A stretch of 64,000 nt of DNA from JANQFM01 sp035471925 (GTDB taxonomy: Bacteria > Acidobacteriota > UBA6911 > RPQK01 > DATIPO01). Shown here one piece after another: positions 1 to 8,587 of the stretch. The position numbers and the translations under genes were made by a program. The stretch covers positions 7,542 through 71,541 of the forward strand of contig DATIPO010000327.1 of NCBI GenBank assembly GCA_035471925.1. The letters are read 5' to 3'. Under the pieces are notes generated by a model that was not told where the DNA came from, made no database searches, and saw only the letters and a list, made by a program, of their open reading frames with translations. Each line of letters opens with the position of its first letter. Positions within the stretch are counted from its first letter, which is position 1.

Positions 1-1920
1 GTCATGCCGCCCGAGTTCAATTTTCCCCAGGGCAGCGAGATCTGGATTCCGCGCGAACTCCTTCCCGTCAACAACAGCCGCACCTCGCACAACTGGTACG
101 TCATCGCACGCCTCAAGGAAGACTCCAACCTGCGCCAGGCCCAAGCCGAAATGGAGGCCATCGGCCGACGCCAAGTCGAGATGTACGGCGACGATACCTG
201 GCTGGTCGACATCGACGTCGTTCCCCTGCAAGAGGAACTGGTGGGCGATTACCGGACGCGCCTGTGGGTGCTGCTTGGAGCGGTGGGGATTCTGCTGCTG
301 GTGGGATGCTTCAACATCGTCAACATTCTGCTGGCTCAGTCCTCGGGACGGCGGCGCGAGTTGGCCGTCCGCTCGGCGCTGGGGGCCGGACGCTGGAAAC
401 TGGCCCGCCAGTTCGTTACCGAAACCCTGCTGCTGAGCATTGCCGGCGCGGCTCTTGGAGTGATCGCGGCCCACTGGGGACTGCAGTTTCTGCTCAGCCT
501 GGAACCGGGTGACCTGCCCCGCCTGGAGGAGATTCAACTGAACCTGCCAGTGCTGGCCTTCGCCAGCGGGCTGGCCCTGCTCATTGGATTGCTGCTGGGT
601 CTGCTGCCCGTCTTCCAGTTCAGGGGAGCCAACCTGGCTTCGGCTCTCCAGCAGGGATCGCGCACTTATTCGGGCGGTCCCGGAAGAGCCCGGGCCCGCG
701 GCGCCCTGGTGGTGATCCAGGTGGCCGTCACGCTGGTCCTGCTCGTAGGCGCGGGACTGCTGCTGCGCAGCTTTCAGCAGTTGATCTCGGTCGAACCCGG
801 ATTCGACGCCGAGGGCGGACTGGTCCTCTACCTCTCGCGCGCCTTCCCCGGCGACGAAGCCGAAAGCCGGCGGCTGGCCCAGGTCAACACCGAACTGATG
901 GAACGGCTTGGTCAGATTCCCGGAGTGGAGGGAGTGGGCGGCATCACCGGCCTGCCCCTGTCCAACTTCGGCAACTTCGCCGACGGACTCTTTTTGATCG
1001 ACAACGAGGGAATCACCGCCCGCGAGCCCTACAGCCGGGAACTGGTCCGCCGCTTTGAAGAGGCCGGCAACACCGGCTATGGCGAATTCCGAGTGGCCAG
1101 CGACGGCTATTTCCAGGCTATGGGCATTCCCTTGGTACGGGGACGCCTCTTCCAGCCCTCGGACGGGCCGGACGCGCCTCACGTGGCCGTCATCAGCCAG
1201 TCGCTGGCCCAGTCGCTGCCGGGAAGCGAACCCCTGGGACAGCGCATCCAGTTCGGCAACATGGACGGCACCATGAAGCTGCTCACAGTGGTGGGGATCG
1301 TGGGCGACGTTCGTGACCGCAGCCTGGAAATGGAGCCCCGGCCCACCATCTATCTCAACCAGCGCCAGCGTCCGCGGCGCACGGCCAACTTCACCATCCT
1401 GCTCGACGGAGACTTCGACCCGTCCTCGGTCACGGCCCAGGCTCGTGCCATCATCCAAGACATTGACCCCAACCTGCCGGTGCAGTTCGAGAGGCTGGAG
1501 GCCATCTTCAGCTCTTCGCTTTCGGGGCGCCGCTTTTCCCTCATCCTGCTGGGAATCTTCGCCGCCTCGGCTCTGCTCCTGGCCGCCGTGGGCATCTTCG
1601 GCATGATGGCCTTCACGGTCAATGAGCGCCTCAAGGAGATCGGCATCCGCATGGCACTGGGCGCCGATCCCCGCCGCGTCCACCTGCGCTTCATCCGCCA
1701 GGCGGCACTGCTCACGGCAATCGGGATCGCGCTGGGCGCCCTGGCCGCCCTGGGACTCGCCCGCAGCGTGGAAAGCATGCTCCATCAGGTCAGCGCCCGC
1801 GATCCGCTCACTTTCGCGGCCGCCGCGCCCTTGATCTTGGTGGTGGCTCTGGCGGCCTGCTACATCCCGGCCCGCCGGGCCGTCCGCGTCGATCCCCTGC
1901 AAACCCTGCGTGAGGAGTAG
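1..1920 (+). CDS. ADOP/MacB-type orphan permease, 5' end cut by window
   Basis: Inner-membrane permease of the FtsX/MacB type, as found in the duplicated orphan permeases common in Acidobacteriota. The frame is open to the first base (GTC before the first ATG at 4), and the visible 638-639 residues begin inside the first periplasmic MacB_PCD domain, so roughly the first 200 or more residues are outside the window. A hydrophobic segment lies near residues 87-111, followed by the FtsX signature around LAVRSALGAGRWKLARQF. A second PCD half starts near residue 230 with a transmembrane segment, and a terminal FtsX domain with IGIRMALGADPRRV ends the protein. No ATPase gene follows it. The transported substrate cannot be told from sequence. 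A second member of this family lies at 8584-11349. Confidence 0.88.
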   Translation, partial: VMPPEFNFPQGSEIWIPRELLPVNNSRTSHNWYVIARLKEDSNLRQAQAEMEAIGRRQVEMYGDDTWLVDIDVVPLQEELVGDYRTRLWVLLGAVGILLLVGCFNIVNILLAQSSGRRRELAVRSALGAGRWKLARQFVTETLLLSIAGAALGVIAAHWGLQFLLSLEPGDLPRLEEIQLNLPVLAFASGLALLIGLLLGLLPVFQFRGANLASALQQGSRTYSGGPGRARARGALVVIQVAVTLVLLVGAGLLLRSFQQLISVEPGFDAEGGLVLYLSRAFPGDEAESRRLAQVNTELMERLGQIPGVEGVGGITGLPLSNFGNFADGLFLIDNEGITAREPYSRELVRRFEEAGNTGYGEFRVASDGYFQAMGIPLVRGRLFQPSDGPDAPHVAVISQSLAQSLPGSEPLGQRIQFGNMDGTMKLLTVVGIVGDVRDRSLEMEPRPTIYLNQRQRPRRTANFTILLDGDFDPSSVTAQARAIIQDIDPNLPVQFERLEAIFSSSLSGRRFSLILLGIFAASALLLAAVGIFGMMAFTVNERLKEIGIRMALGADPRRVHLRFIRQAALLTAIGIALGALAALGLARSVESMLHQVSARDPLTFAAAAPLILVVALAACYIPARRAVRVDPLQTLREE

Positions 1921-2154
1921 ACACCACGCTATCGGCGACGGTCCGCAGTCTGTCTGCCCGGCAAGAACGGTTATTTGCCCTCTCCAGCACTTCACGGCTG
2001 GCCGTCCCGGCTCCTGTCATGCTGCCCCCGGTCATTCTCATCAGGGTTCCCGGCGGGCAAAACGGAAACAGCGAGAGCAGCCGGGCTTTTAACACGATCT
2101 TCATAATCAGCGGCTAGACTGCTCTCTTGGTAAACTTCGACAAGGAGGGCCGTT

Positions 2155-2862
2155 GTGCAGCGTGAGAAGATCGTTGTCATCGAAGACGAAAGCGACATTC
2201 TGGAACTGATCCAGTACAACCTCAAGCGCGAGGGCTACTCAGTCCTGACATCCACCAACGGGGAAGAAGGGCTTGATTTGGTGCGCCGCGAGAATCCCGA
2301 CTTGGTCCTCTTGGACCTGATGCTGCCGGGACGCGACGGCATTGAGGTGTGCAAGCGCCTCAAGAGCGACCCGGTGTCCCGCAACATTCCCATCGTCATG
2401 GTCACCGCTAAGGGCGAGGAGAGCGAAGTGGTCCTGGGACTGGGCGTGGGGGCCGACGACTACGTGACCAAGCCCTTCAGTCCCAAAGAGCTGATGGCGC
2501 GCGTCAACGCCGTCCTGCGGCGGGGACAGTTGAAGGACGAACAGGGCGAAGGCGAACGCATCGTGCGCGATAAGATCGTCATCGACGCCGCCCGCCATGA
2601 AGTCACCGTCGACGGGGATCCCGTCACCTTCACGGCCACCGAGTTCCGCCTGCTGCATTTCCTGGCCGCTCATCCCGGACGCGTTTTCAAACGCGACCAA
2701 CTGCTCAACCGGGTGATCGGCGAGGACGCCTTCGTCCATGACCGCAACATCGACGTCCACGTCAGATCGATCCGCAAGAAGCTGAATCGGCGGCGGGACG
2801 TGATCGAAACCATCCGGGGCGTTGGATACCGTTTCCGTGACCGGCAGGGAGCCCCCGTTTGA
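2155..2862 (+). CDS. PhoB/OmpR-family response regulator
   Basis: DNA-binding response regulator of 235 residues. The N-terminal receiver has the acidic pair at E10-D11, phospho-acceptor D54 in LVLLDLMLPGRDG and the conserved Lys at K106 (VTKPF). The C-terminal half is a winged helix of the OmpR/PhoB type ending in IETIRGVGYRF. The start is GTG at 2155, chosen because AAGGAGGG lies just upstream at 2142-2149. It overlaps the kinase gene by 4 nt (TTGA), so the two are translationally coupled. The closest named match by feel is PhoB, but no pst, phoU or phosphatase gene is nearby, so the signal is not established. Confidence 0.9.
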   Translation: MQREKIVVIEDESDILELIQYNLKREGYSVLTSTNGEEGLDLVRRENPDLVLLDLMLPGRDGIEVCKRLKSDPVSRNIPIVMVTAKGEESEVVLGLGVGADDYVTKPFSPKELMARVNAVLRRGQLKDEQGEGERIVRDKIVIDAARHEVTVDGDPVTFTATEFRLLHFLAAHPGRVFKRDQLLNRVIGEDAFVHDRNIDVHVRSIRKKLNRRRDVIETIRGVGYRFRDRQGAPV

Positions 2863-4718
2863 GAAAAAGATCGCGTTTCATTTGGAAGCTCTACGCCAGC
2901 TACGTCGTTCTGATTCTGCTCACCGCCTGCGTGGTGGGCGTGCTGGTGGGGCGCCAGATCCAACATGATTCCATTGAAGAGACCCGCCGCGGACTGCGCG
3001 AAGAGGTCCACCTGCTGCGCGATGCCGCCCTGCCCGCCCTGATCCGCGGGCAAGACCCGACCCTGCAGGACCGGATCCGCGCCCTGGGGCGCGATCTGGA
3101 TCCCCGCCTGACCGTGATCCGCAGCGACGGCAAGGTCCTGGCTGACACCGATGAAAATCCCACGAGCATGGACGATCACTCCACCCGTCCCGAGATCGTC
3201 CAGGCACGCCAAGAAGGCTTCGGATTCTCAAGCCGCTTCAGTCAGACCGTCAAGATGAAGATGATGTATGTGGCCGTGCCGGTCAGCGATTCCGGCCAGT
3301 TGGTGGGCTACGTGCGGGCCGCGCTGCCTCTGACCGCCATCGACGAGCGGCTGGCCCATCTGCGCACCATTATCGTGCTGGGGGCGCTGGTGGCCGTGGC
3401 CGTGGCTCTGGTGGTGGGATTCTTGTTCGCACGGCGGGTGACCCAGCCCCTCAACGGACTGACTCAGGCCGTCGAAGGACTGGCGGCCGGCGACTATGCC
3501 CGGCGCGCCGACAAGATCTCCGATGATGAACTGGGACAGTTGGCCAAAGCCTTCAACAGCATGGCCGACGAACTTCAGGATCGGGTCCAGACCATCAACA
3601 AGGACCGTCAGGAACTGGTGGCCATCCTGGGCAGCATGGTGGAGGGCGTGATCGCGGTCGACGGCGACGGCCACGTGGTCCACATGAATGCCGCCGCCCG
3701 GCACATGCTGCAACTGGAAGATCCCTTCCAACCGGGGCAGAAGGCTTCCGAGGTCATCCCCATCAAGGACGTCCGACAGGTCTTGGAAGAAGCCCTGGAA
3801 AGCGGACAGGAAGTCCGCAGCGAGGTCCGCCTGCTGGCAGGCGCCGAACAGCAACTGCAGATTCAGGCGCGTTCACTGGGGTCGCAGGCTGGCGATCTGG
3901 ACGGAGCCGTCATCGTCCTCCACGATGTCACCGAGCTGCGGCGGCTGGAGGTTATCCGCCGCGACTTCGTGGCCAACGTCTCGCATGAGCTGAAAACGCC
4001 CATTACCGTCATCCGGGGGGTGGTCGAGACCATTCTCGACGACAAGGAAATGGGCGGCAAGACGCGTAAGAAATTCCTCAAGAAGATCCGCAAGCAGGGT
4101 CAACGCCTCTCCAACCTGGTCACCGACTTGATCAGCCTCTCACGCCTGCAAAGTGAAGAACATGGGCTGCGCAAGAACATGCTCGACCTGCGCGAACCGG
4201 TCCTCGATTCCCTCCAGGATCTGGGTTCGGTGGCCGAGGAGAAGGCCATTCAGGTGCGCGAGCAACTGCCCGAGGTTCCCATACGGGTGCGGGGCGACAT
4301 GGACGCCCTTCAGCAAGCCGTCAGCAACCTTCTCGACAACGCCATCAAGTACACGCCCCGGGGCGGCACGGTGTGGGTGCGCGTCTTCAGCGGAAACCGC
4401 TACGCCGTGGTGGAAGTCGAAGACGATGGCATCGGCATCGAACCGCGCGAGCAGGAGCGCATCTTCGAACGCTTCTACCGGGTTGACCGAGCCCGCTCCC
4501 GCGAAATGGGGGGAACCGGGCTGGGGCTGGCCATCGTCAAGCACGTCTGCCTCTCCCTGGGGGGCCAGGTTTCGGTTGAAAGCGAGAGCGGCAAAGGCAG
4601 CATCTTCCGCATTCAAATCCCCGTGGTTCCCGAGGACCGCGAAGTCGACAGCCAGTATCGGCTGCCGCTCGAGTATGACGACCAAGCCGAGGAACAACGC
4701 CGCCAGAAAGTCTCCTGA
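2859..4718 (+). CDS. PhoR-like sensor histidine kinase
   Basis: Membrane sensor kinase of 619 residues, partner of the regulator at 2155-2862. In order: transmembrane segment at about 10-31, an extracytoplasmic sensor region at about 32-168, a second transmembrane segment at about 170-190, HAMP at about 192-245, a PAS-like region at about 250-360, HisKA with phospho-accepting H376 in FVANVSHELKTP, and a HATPase_c domain with the N box (NLLDNAIKY), DDGIGI and GTGLGLAIVKH. All catalytic boxes look intact. The start is TTG at 2859, overlapping the regulator's stop codon by 4 nt. The architecture fits the PhoR/VicK group, and the ligand is unknown. Confidence 0.88.
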   Translation: MRKRSRFIWKLYASYVVLILLTACVVGVLVGRQIQHDSIEETRRGLREEVHLLRDAALPALIRGQDPTLQDRIRALGRDLDPRLTVIRSDGKVLADTDENPTSMDDHSTRPEIVQARQEGFGFSSRFSQTVKMKMMYVAVPVSDSGQLVGYVRAALPLTAIDERLAHLRTIIVLGALVAVAVALVVGFLFARRVTQPLNGLTQAVEGLAAGDYARRADKISDDELGQLAKAFNSMADELQDRVQTINKDRQELVAILGSMVEGVIAVDGDGHVVHMNAAARHMLQLEDPFQPGQKASEVIPIKDVRQVLEEALESGQEVRSEVRLLAGAEQQLQIQARSLGSQAGDLDGAVIVLHDVTELRRLEVIRRDFVANVSHELKTPITVIRGVVETILDDKEMGGKTRKKFLKKIRKQGQRLSNLVTDLISLSRLQSEEHGLRKNMLDLREPVLDSLQDLGSVAEEKAIQVREQLPEVPIRVRGDMDALQQAVSNLLDNAIKYTPRGGTVWVRVFSGNRYAVVEVEDDGIGIEPREQERIFERFYRVDRARSREMGGTGLGLAIVKHVCLSLGGQVSVESESGKGSIFRIQIPVVPEDREVDSQYRLPLEYDDQAEEQRRQKVS

Positions 4719-4746
4719 TTGGGTGGGGACTTCCAAAAAATCCACT

Positions 4747-4760
4747 TGCACGGGGGTGCA
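4747..4760. repeat. Small perfect hairpin TGCAC-GGGG-GTGCA
   Basis: A 5-bp inverted repeat with a 4-nt loop follows the kinase gene and is followed by TTTATT. It could be a weak terminator for the two-component operon or an operator for the DUF983 gene. The stem is short and the T tract is interrupted, so neither role is secure. Confidence 0.35.
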
Positions 4761-4782
4761 TTTATTAGAATACTAAGAGATT

Positions 4783-5151
4783 ATGAGCTTCGCCGAGGTC
4801 AAAGCGCCCCCACTCTCGCAGATTCTGCGCCGCGGACTGCGAAAGCGCTGTCCCCGCTGCGGGCAGGGAGCTATTTTCGGCAAGTGGTTCACCGCTCGTG
4901 AGTCGTGCGCAGAGTGCGGACTGAGGTTCCAGCCACGGCCGGGCGACACTTGGGGATTCTGGATTATCGGCGACCGCATCTTCGTGGCCGGTCCCATGCT
5001 CATTCTCTATCTGGGATTCACGCCTCAGGACTACCTCTACCGCATCCTCTTGCTGCTCCTCATCATCGGACTGTTCGTGGGCACGATGCCCGTGCGCCTC
5101 TCCATCTGCATCGGCCTCGATTATCTCTCCCGTTTCCACCTCGACTCCTGA
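4783..5151 (+). CDS. DUF983-family membrane protein
   Basis: Small integral membrane protein of 122 residues. It has the usual DUF983 plan: an N-terminal zinc-ribbon-like cluster (CPRCGQG near residues 21-27 and a second CAEC around 43-46), the GDTWGFWIIGDRIF stretch, and two hydrophobic segments at about 65-85 and 90-110. The function of the family is not known; some members sit near respiratory-oxidase genes, which are not present here. There is no strong Shine-Dalgarno (only AAGAGA). A TAGAAT hexamer at 4766-4771 lies 11 nt upstream of the ATG, giving a leader of only a few nucleotides if used as the -10 box. The 259 nt after the gene show nothing recognisable. Confidence 0.8.
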   Translation: MSFAEVKAPPLSQILRRGLRKRCPRCGQGAIFGKWFTARESCAECGLRFQPRPGDTWGFWIIGDRIFVAGPMLILYLGFTPQDYLYRILLLLLIIGLFVGTMPVRLSICIGLDYLSRFHLDS

Positions 5152-5410
5152 AGCGTCCTCGACGGCGTCTCCGGCCTCTGCACAGCGGAGCGCCTGGTGC
5201 GCCGAGGCAACCGGGAGTGCCCGACAATGCTTTCCTGCGCTCCTAGCCCAACGCAGTCAGGGCAGACGGATGCGGCACCGTAGCGGACCACCGAAGAGAA
5301 ATACGGGCCAGGCTTGTAGATCCCGGCCCGCCTGGGGCCAGAGCAGTTTGAAGGGACGCCCAAAAGCGCGGTAAAGTGCTTTTCTCTGCAAACACCAGGG
5401 CCAAAACGAC

Positions 5411-6034
5411 ATGAAACTGCTTAAACCACGGACCGAGACGTTGATCTGGGCGGCCTTGCTGTTGTGCCTGGGCGCCTGCTCCGATTCCGCTCCCTCTTCT
5501 CAGGACCAGCCGGCCCCCGATGCTTCCCCCCAGGAGAGCTCGCCCCAACCGGGCGCATTGCAGTCCTCGTCCTATGCACTGCAGGGACAGGAGGCGCCTG
5601 ATTTCACCCTCCCCAAGCTGGAGGGCGGGGAAGTGACGCTTTCCGACCATTCCGGCAAGGAGATCGTGATTCTCGACTTCTGGGCCACATGGTGCAGTCC
5701 TTGCCGCTACGTCATGCCCTTGCTGGAGGAAACCGCTTCCGAGTACGCCTCTCAAGGGGTGGTCCTCTACAGCATCAACTGGGGTGAGGACGCTGAAACT
5801 GTCCGGGACTTCCTCCAACAAGAAGGATTTGAGGCCCAAGTGCTGCTCGACCTCGAAACCGAAGTGGGTCTCGACTATGAGGTGACGGGTCTGCCGGCTA
5901 CCGTGGTGGTGGGCCGCGACGGCAAGGTCAAAGCCTTCATGGCCGGATTGATCGCTGTCCAGAGCCGCCTCAAGCCCGTTCTTCAGGAACTCACGCGCTC
6001 GTCGCAGAATTCCCCGGGCGGCGGCGGTGACTGA
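5411..6034 (+). CDS. TlpA/ResA-like thioredoxin-fold lipoprotein
   Basis: Predicted membrane-anchored thiol-disulfide oxidoreductase of 207 residues. The N-terminus is a lipoprotein signal with the lipobox ending at C23 (CLGAC). A Pro/Ser/Gln-rich linker of about 35 residues follows, then a redoxin/TlpA domain from about residue 60. The active site is C95-C98 (WCSPC), and the cis-proline loop is in TGLPATVVV. Such proteins reduce disulfides outside the cytoplasmic membrane, often in cytochrome c maturation. No cytochrome biogenesis genes are adjacent, so the partner is unknown. The ATG at 5411 begins the signal peptide; no strong ribosome site is visible. Confidence 0.87.
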   Translation: MKLLKPRTETLIWAALLLCLGACSDSAPSSQDQPAPDASPQESSPQPGALQSSSYALQGQEAPDFTLPKLEGGEVTLSDHSGKEIVILDFWATWCSPCRYVMPLLEETASEYASQGVVLYSINWGEDAETVRDFLQQEGFEAQVLLDLETEVGLDYEVTGLPATVVVGRDGKVKAFMAGLIAVQSRLKPVLQELTRSSQNSPGGGGD

Positions 6035-6159
6035 GGTGTCGGCCCGGCTGATCCCTGCGTGACCAGGAGTTCGCCGTTCCGAACGCTGCTACACGCTTTT
6101 CAACGTTGCAGGTGTTCCTGAAGAAGTGTCTTGAGCGAGAATGGCGCGATGGCCTGGAC

Positions 6160-6200
6160 TTGAAAGGTAAGCCGTTCTGTATTACATTGGCGGATATGTA
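6160..6200 (+). promoter_or_regulatory. Predicted vapBC promoter with overlapping dyad
   Basis: TTGAAA (6160-6165) and TACATT (6183-6188) are 17 nt apart and lie 42 nt before the antitoxin start. The -10 box is part of an inverted repeat TACAT-N8-ATGTA (6183-6200). This position suits autorepression by the antitoxin or the toxin-antitoxin complex. The arms are only 5 bp, so the operator role is an inference. Confidence 0.45.
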
Positions 6201-6229
6201 GACGCACTGACTGACCTGAGGAGGTGGCC

Positions 6230-6460
6230 GTGGGGAAAATCCTGCACGCGCGGATCGACAAGAAGACCGAGAAGCAATTGCGCGAGATTAAGCTGCGTTT
6301 CGGATGGAATGACTCAGAGGCGGTTCGAGAGGGGATCAAGGCTCTCTCATCGTTGCTCACACCTTCCGAGGGCCGGACCATTGTTGGAATTGGAGAATTC
6401 GAATCTGGGATTGCCGATCTGGGTTCCAACAAGCGCCATTTAGATGGATTCGGCGAATGA
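6230..6460 (+). CDS. VapB-like antitoxin
   Basis: Short protein of 76 residues that directly precedes and overlaps a PIN-domain toxin gene by 4 nt (ATGA). The N-terminal region (ILHARIDKKTEKQLREIKL followed by NDSEAVREGIKAL) looks like a ribbon-helix-helix DNA-binding fold, and the remainder would be the toxin-neutralising tail. I chose GTG at 6230 over the in-frame GTG at 6224 because the ribosome site GAGGAGG (6218-6224) overlaps the latter but sits 5 nt before the former. The toxin-antitoxin assignment rests mainly on gene order. The upstream dyad at 6183-6200 could be its operator. Confidence 0.75.
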   Translation: MGKILHARIDKKTEKQLREIKLRFGWNDSEAVREGIKALSSLLTPSEGRTIVGIGEFESGIADLGSNKRHLDGFGE

Positions 6461-6873
6461 CCCCGGTCTTGTTGGACACGGGCTGCATTGTGGCGCTGCT
6501 CGATAGATCGGAGCATCACCATCGGCAATGTGTCGAGGTCGTTGGTGCGTTGCAGGCCCCGCTTTTCACTTGCGAGGCAGTCATTGCGGAGAGTTGTCAC
6601 CTTCTGCGAAACCTCCAGGGAGCGGCTGCTCAAGTTCTTGAAAACGTCAAGCGCGGAAGTTTTCTTCTTCCTTACCGACTAGAAGAGAATTCAGCCCGGA
6701 TTACCGAACTGATCACGAGATTCTCGAATATCCCCATGAGTCTCGCCGACGCCTGTCTCGTCGACATGGCGGGCCTTCATGGGACGGGCCGGATCCTAAC
6801 CCTCGACCGAGACTTCGAGATCTATCGCTGGGGCCGGAATCGGGTCTTCGATCCACTTCTGGACATCTTATGA
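6457..6873 (+). CDS. vapC: PIN-domain ribonuclease toxin, VapC-like
   Basis: PIN-domain endoribonuclease of 138 residues, the expected length. The acidic active-site residues are in place: Asp in VLLDTG (residue 7), Glu in AVIAESCHLL, Asp in SLADACLVD and Asp in LTLDRDFEIY. VapC toxins cleave structured RNAs such as initiator tRNA or rRNA loops; the target here is unknown. It overlaps the antitoxin by 4 nt, so expression is coupled. No downstream gene belongs to the operon, since the next gene is on the opposite strand. Confidence 0.88.
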   Translation: MTPVLLDTGCIVALLDRSEHHHRQCVEVVGALQAPLFTCEAVIAESCHLLRNLQGAAAQVLENVKRGSFLLPYRLEENSARITELITRFSNIPMSLADACLVDMAGLHGTGRILTLDRDFEIYRWGRNRVFDPLLDIL

Positions 6874-6938
6874 CGAAGGCGACCAGGGCCGGTCTGCTCA
6901 AGGCGTCGTGAGGTGCCGGGAATGGACGCCGAGCGGCC

Positions 6939-8078
6939 TTAGTCGGGTTGAGGGCGCAGGGCGTCCAGCACTTCGGGCAGCAGGCGGAGGGCGATGAGGC
7001 GGTTGCCCCGGTCGCCGAAGTGGACGGCGTCGAGAAAAACGTCTTCCCCAGCGGGACGTTTGTCGAAGGCGTCGGCGGCTGAGGCTGTCAACAGGCCCTC
7101 CGACTTCAGCTCCCGCAGGAGAGATTCGATGGCCGGTCCGGCTTGGGCGTAGTAGGCCGCCTGATCCTCTCGGCGCCAGGCGGACTCGCGGGACGTCAGG
7201 GGTTTGCGGGTCCAGTAGATGGTGGGCTGGAGCACGAAGAGGTAGCGTCCCCCCCGCAGGCTGGAGGCCCGGTGGGCCAGACGGATGTTTTTCTCCAGCC
7301 GCCGGACGATCAAAGCCGGGTCGACGCGTCCTTCGCGGCGGTCTTCCACGTCGCTTAAGTCCCAGCTTCCCTGAGCCCGGTGGACGGCCCGCAGCAGCAG
7401 CCAGAAGTACTGCTCCTGGTGGGTGCGCGACCAGAGGATGTTGCGGCCCTCCCAGGCCCAATAAACGTCGTTGTTGCCGGAAAGGGAGACGACCAGGTCT
7501 GCGTCCAGCTCCGAGAGCCTGTTTTCGACGGCGATGCGCTCATGAGTGCTCGACCAGGAAGGCGAGGCGAAGGTGTAGACGCGGTATTCGGGGCCGTCGG
7601 AGGGCTGGTTGAGCAAGTCTTCCAGATAGGCTCCGATGATGGCGTCCTGGCTGGGGGCCCCCACCCCGAAGGCCGTCGATCCGCCGGTCAGGAAGATGCG
7701 TCTCACGCCCCCCGGCTTGACGGCCGGGAGGGGGCGGCTGTCGCGGAATTGCAGGTCATTGATGACCGAATTGTCGTGGCGTCCCGGCTCGGGCGCCGTT
7801 CCCACAAAGGGCGTTGGCACCACCGGAATCGACCAAGTGTAGTCTTTGAGTTCCGCCAGCGCCCGCTGAGGATCTTCGTAGGCGTAGGCGAAGGGCTCGA
7901 TGCCCTCCTTCTCATAGAGGTCGCCCAGGGTGCGGGCCTTGTCGGCGTACTCGATGCGTTCGCGCAACTCGCGGTCCTTGATGGAAAATCCCACCCACAC
8001 GCCCAAGGCCACAAGACCCAGTGCCAGCAGGAAGACAACCATCGAGGCCGTCAGCTTGAAGCGGGTCGAAGACTGCAT
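6939..8078 (-). CDS. Membrane-anchored SGNH/GDSL-family hydrolase
   Basis: Predicted serine esterase or acyl-transfer enzyme of 379 residues. Residues about 8-32 are a single transmembrane anchor. The SGNH blocks are visible: block I with nucleophile S134 in TGGSTAFGVG, block III in SLSGNNDVYW, and block V with the Asp-His pair in DAVHFGDRGNR. I chose the ATG at 8078 because GAGG lies 7 nt upstream, while a longer frame to 8123 has no ribosome site. The family includes esterases and polysaccharide O-acetyl-modifying enzymes; nothing nearby identifies the substrate. Confidence 0.82.
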   Translation of the reverse strand: MQSSTRFKLTASMVVFLLALGLVALGVWVGFSIKDRELRERIEYADKARTLGDLYEKEGIEPFAYAYEDPQRALAELKDYTWSIPVVPTPFVGTAPEPGRHDNSVINDLQFRDSRPLPAVKPGGVRRIFLTGGSTAFGVGAPSQDAIIGAYLEDLLNQPSDGPEYRVYTFASPSWSSTHERIAVENRLSELDADLVVSLSGNNDVYWAWEGRNILWSRTHQEQYFWLLLRAVHRAQGSWDLSDVEDRREGRVDPALIVRRLEKNIRLAHRASSLRGGRYLFVLQPTIYWTRKPLTSRESAWRREDQAAYYAQAGPAIESLLRELKSEGLLTASAADAFDKRPAGEDVFLDAVHFGDRGNRLIALRLLPEVLDALRPQPD

Positions 8079-8164
8079 TCTCTTACCTCGTTTCTCGACA
8101 CTTTGCGGCCCCTTATTTATCACGAAGCCGCGCCTTTTTTCTCGGCGCCGTTGTTAATCCTTCC

Positions 8165-8193
8165 TTGAATCCATACGTACTAGAGTCTACAAT
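8165..8193 (+). promoter_or_regulatory. Predicted promoter of the padR-permease operon
   Basis: TTGAAT (8165-8170) and TACAAT (8188-8193) are separated by exactly 17 nt, which is close to the sigma-70 consensus. Transcription would start near 8200, giving a leader of about 49 nt that carries AAGGAG at 8234-8239 before the padR ATG. Confidence 0.6.
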
Positions 8194-8200
8194 CGCAACT

Positions 8201-8217
8201 TGTCTGCCTTGTAGACA
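8201..8217. promoter_or_regulatory. Operator-like dyad for PadR
   Basis: TGTCT-N7-AGACA forms an inverted repeat exactly over the predicted transcription start of padR. A related GTCTAC at 8185-8190 faces GTAGAC at 8211-8216. PadR proteins typically bind short inverted repeats in their own promoters, so negative autoregulation is likely. Binding is inferred, not shown. Confidence 0.5.
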
Positions 8218-8248
8218 TTTTTGAGATTGATCCAAGGAGCCAACCGCG

Positions 8249-8587
8249 ATGACGCGCAAGAACAGCCTGGGAGAGTTTGAACAGATGGTCATGCTGGCAG
8301 TATTGCAGCTCGATGAGGAGGCCTTCGGTCCTGGCATCAGCCGGTTGCTGGAAGAGCGGGCCGGACGCGGGGTGTCCCGCGGCGCCCTGTATTCCTCACT
8401 GGACCGCCTGGAACGAAAGGGATTCCTGACCTGGAGCATTGCTTCTCCTACCTCTGAACGGGGCGGCTACCGCAAACGCCTCTTTTCCGTCACTGAGGCG
8501 GGACTGGAGGCCCTGCGCGAAGCCCGTCAGGCCATGGACGCCCTTTATCAAGGCTTGGACCATGTCTTTCAGAGAGGTTCCCGGTGA
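8249..8587 (+). CDS. PadR-family transcriptional regulator
   Basis: Winged-helix repressor of 112 residues, the compact PadR-s2 form. LGEFEQMVMLAVLQL begins the DNA-binding domain, followed by the recognition region SRGALYSSLDRLERKGFL, the wing (GGYRKRLFSVTEAG) and a C-terminal dimerisation helix. AAGGAG at 8234-8239 supports the ATG at 8249. Its stop codon overlaps the GTG start of the permease (GTGA). PadR genes placed immediately before orphan permeases are a recurring arrangement in Acidobacteriota, so the permease is the probable regulated target. Confidence 0.92.
   Translation: MTRKNSLGEFEQMVMLAVLQLDEEAFGPGISRLLEERAGRGVSRGALYSSLDRLERKGFLTWSIASPTSERGGYRKRLFSVTEAGLEALREARQAMDALYQGLDHVFQRGSR

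Noticed and set aside
2014..2035. Pho-box-like half-sites CTGTCAT and CGGTCAT before the PhoB-like gene
   Set aside because: The half-sites are 15 nt apart rather than the 11-nt period of Pho boxes, and no phosphate-uptake genes are nearby.
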